From: Psychrosphaera haliotis
Lineage (GTDB): Bacteria > Pseudomonadota > Gammaproteobacteria > Enterobacterales > Alteromonadaceae
Length of the DNA: 64,000 bases
Direction of reading: 5' to 3'
Assembly (NCBI RefSeq): GCF_039523615.1
Contig: NZ_BAAAFQ010000005.1
Location: 124,001-188,000 of the forward strand
Shown: piece by piece, positions 62,893 through 64,000 of the stretch
Numbering within the stretch: the first letter of the stretch is position 1
Layout of the letters: the number at the start of each line of letters is the position of its first letter
Position numbers and translations under genes: made by a program
The notes under the pieces: model-generated
Database searches by the model: none
What the model saw: the letters and a program-made list of their open reading frames with translations, nothing else
What the model was told of the DNA's origin: nothing

Positions 62893-63583
62893 CAATAGAA
62901 TAGCTAAGTAGCGTACCTAACATCATGTATTCAGTTAGCTTCATGTCATTGTTTTTTGTTAAATCACCAAAACGAAATATGGTTTTAGCCGCCACTAAAA
63001 AAGCGATCCCAGCAAACTGACCCATAAAAATAAATGAAATGGTTAAACACCGTTCTAGATAACCTATCCATGCGCCTGCCGCTTGTAAGCCTTTATCGCC
63101 AGCTTCTTCAGCCAAATGCTGAGTATGTTTGCGTAATGCCAGACTAATGAGCACAGAAGCCGGCTTACAAACCAATAGATAAGCTGTGACGAAAATGGCA
63201 TTGCTAAGTGTAATTAGGTTACTAAATGAAGTGCTTATTTGCGCAAAAGTGATGTCAGAAACAATAAAAGCAATGCCTAAAATAACTATGATGTGAACAA
63301 GCTGATCGATTAGGAATGACATTAATGTTGGTGCTTGGTGTGACTTCCAAAGGTCGGCTAAAAAGTGTGTAACGGCAATAGAGAGACTCACTAATAATAT
63401 GGTGAATACAGGCAAGTCGCTGAGCAAGGCTGCAAATATACTTAAAACAAAGTGTGTCGCAATGTGCTTATACAAGCCCTTTGAACGCGCATGATTGGTA
63501 TTACGGCAATCAACCCATTGTTTTGGTTGTAAATAAAAGTCGCCAATGAAGTGTGCGACGACCAATAATATGATTAATTCCAT
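62846..63583 (-). CDS. DUF3307 membrane protein
   Basis: A 245-residue multi-pass membrane protein (about six helices) opening AHFIGDFYLQPKQW, the DUF3307 motif. Histidines in HATHF-like KHIATHF and FLADLWKS are conserved. Commonly next to SatD-like genes, as here (the 15-bp gap to the gene at 63599 suggests an operon). Function unknown. Confidence 0.85.
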   Translation of the reverse strand: MELIILLVVAHFIGDFYLQPKQWVDCRNTNHARSKGLYKHIATHFVLSIFAALLSDLPVFTILLVSLSIAVTHFLADLWKSHQAPTLMSFLIDQLVHIIVILGIAFIVSDITFAQISTSFSNLITLSNAIFVTAYLLVCKPASVLISLALRKHTQHLAEEAGDKGLQAAGAWIGYLERCLTISFIFMGQFAGIAFLVAAKTIFRFGDLTKNNDMKLTEYMMLGTLLSYSIAIFVGWNALYLMRVL

Positions 63584-63598
63584 TTTAAATCCGTTTAA

Positions 63599-64000
63599 CT
63601 AGGCCAATAATTGGTTTATGTAATTTACATAGTCTCTCACTAAATGTGCGCCCATGCTACTCAACCGGTTACTGATATTTTGACGACTTGTTCCTGTTAG
63701 CTCGGCAAGGACCTTGTGTTCTGGAAATTCATTTTTAATATATGTTAATAATAATTCTGATTGAGACTTGGTTAAGCTGTTTAGTGTGTGTGTTAAAAAG
63801 TTATTTAATAGTAATAAGCTATTAGGAAGGGGCGCTGTAGGGTTGCTGCCATTCTGAAATACGCTGGTATCTGATGAGAGGTTTACTATTAAATCACCGC
63901 GAGTAGCCCTGTCTAAACGTTTTCCAGACTCTACGTAAACTGGACCAGAAGAGGTACTTGGTGAGTCATTAAGAAGGTCATAGTTTCCATATGCTAACGA
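63599..64000 (-). CDS. SatD-like protein with C-terminal helix-turn-helix, partial
   Basis: The C-terminal 133 residues of a protein whose 5' end lies beyond the right edge. Visible: SSGPVYVESGKRLDRATRG (like the SatD family), a Ser-rich linker and a terminal helix-turn-helix, VLAELTGTSRQNISNRLSSM. The stop TAG is at 63601-63599. Pairing with a DUF3307 gene agrees with SatD. The name is from memory of the neighbourhood and motifs. Confidence 0.6.
   Translation of the reverse strand, partial: SLAYGNYDLLNDSPSTSSGPVYVESGKRLDRATRGDLIVNLSSDTSVFQNGSNPTAPLPNSLLLLNNFLTHTLNSLTKSQSELLLTYIKNEFPEHKVLAELTGTSRQNISNRLSSMGAHLVRDYVNYINQLLA

Overview
The window reads as chromosomal DNA of a low-GC marine gammaproteobacterium of the Alteromonadales, most like Colwelliaceae (Colwellia/Thalassotalea type). 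This is inferred from the conserved 6S RNA - ygfB - pepP - ubiH - ubiI block, the gcvT-gcvH-gcvP operon, miaE and pldA, many outer-membrane proteins, and AT-rich codon use. No species can be assigned. I see no tRNA, rRNA, CRISPR array, insertion sequence or prophage.

Layout. 1-5318: the 3' part of serB, cysS, a YohC/Yip1 membrane protein, a soluble zinc-binding chemoreceptor and miaE. 5403-15949: surface and envelope genes. These are a lipoprotein metalloprotease, an orphan flagellin with a sigma-54-like promoter, a small membrane protein, phospholipase A (pldA), a DUF1328 microprotein with a small lipoprotein, a TonB-dependent receptor and a curA-like reductase. 16070-26532: core genes. These are exoD, the 6S RNA (minus strand), ygfB, pepP, ubiH and ubiI (aerobic ubiquinone hydroxylation), then the glycine cleavage operon gcvT-gcvH-gcvP. 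26737-28695: a decaying accessory patch with two broken small membrane-protein genes, one intact small membrane protein and a HEPN-domain protein. 28717-44694: serine hydrolases, outer-membrane barrels, diguanylate cyclases (one interrupted by an in-frame stop codon), LysR and CPBP proteins, OmpA, a Blh-type persulfide dioxygenase with a TauE exporter, and a phytanoyl-CoA dioxygenase-like enzyme. 44780-48308: an arsenic cluster (arsC-arsR fusion, arsenate-type GAPDH, arsJ) behind a perfect 28-bp operator. 48489-58526: an MDR reductase, a MATE pump, a LysR/MFS divergent pair, the ABC-F protein YbiT, a nitroreductase, a diguanylate cyclase and a periplasmic binding-like protein. 58691-64000: a tight operon of ABC ATPase, NatB-like permease, SPFH/Band-7 protein and an unknown anchored protein, converging on a DUF3307 / SatD-like pair that runs off the right edge.

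How the genes work together. UbiH and UbiI act in one pathway, and GcvT, GcvH and GcvP with an off-window L-protein form one complex. In the arsenic cluster, GAPDH makes 1-arseno-3-phosphoglycerate and ArsJ exports it, under control of a regulator that itself carries a complete-looking arsenate reductase domain. Three diguanylate cyclases, a chemoreceptor and a flagellin point to a motile/sessile switch.

The best leads for something not well described are the ArsC-ArsR fusion with its altered arsenic site, the ABC-SPFH-unknown operon at 58691-62892, the nested RNA hairpin between gcvT and gcvH, and the HEPN gene with its own upstream inverted repeat. All calls come from reading the sequence and remembered family knowledge; no database search was run.
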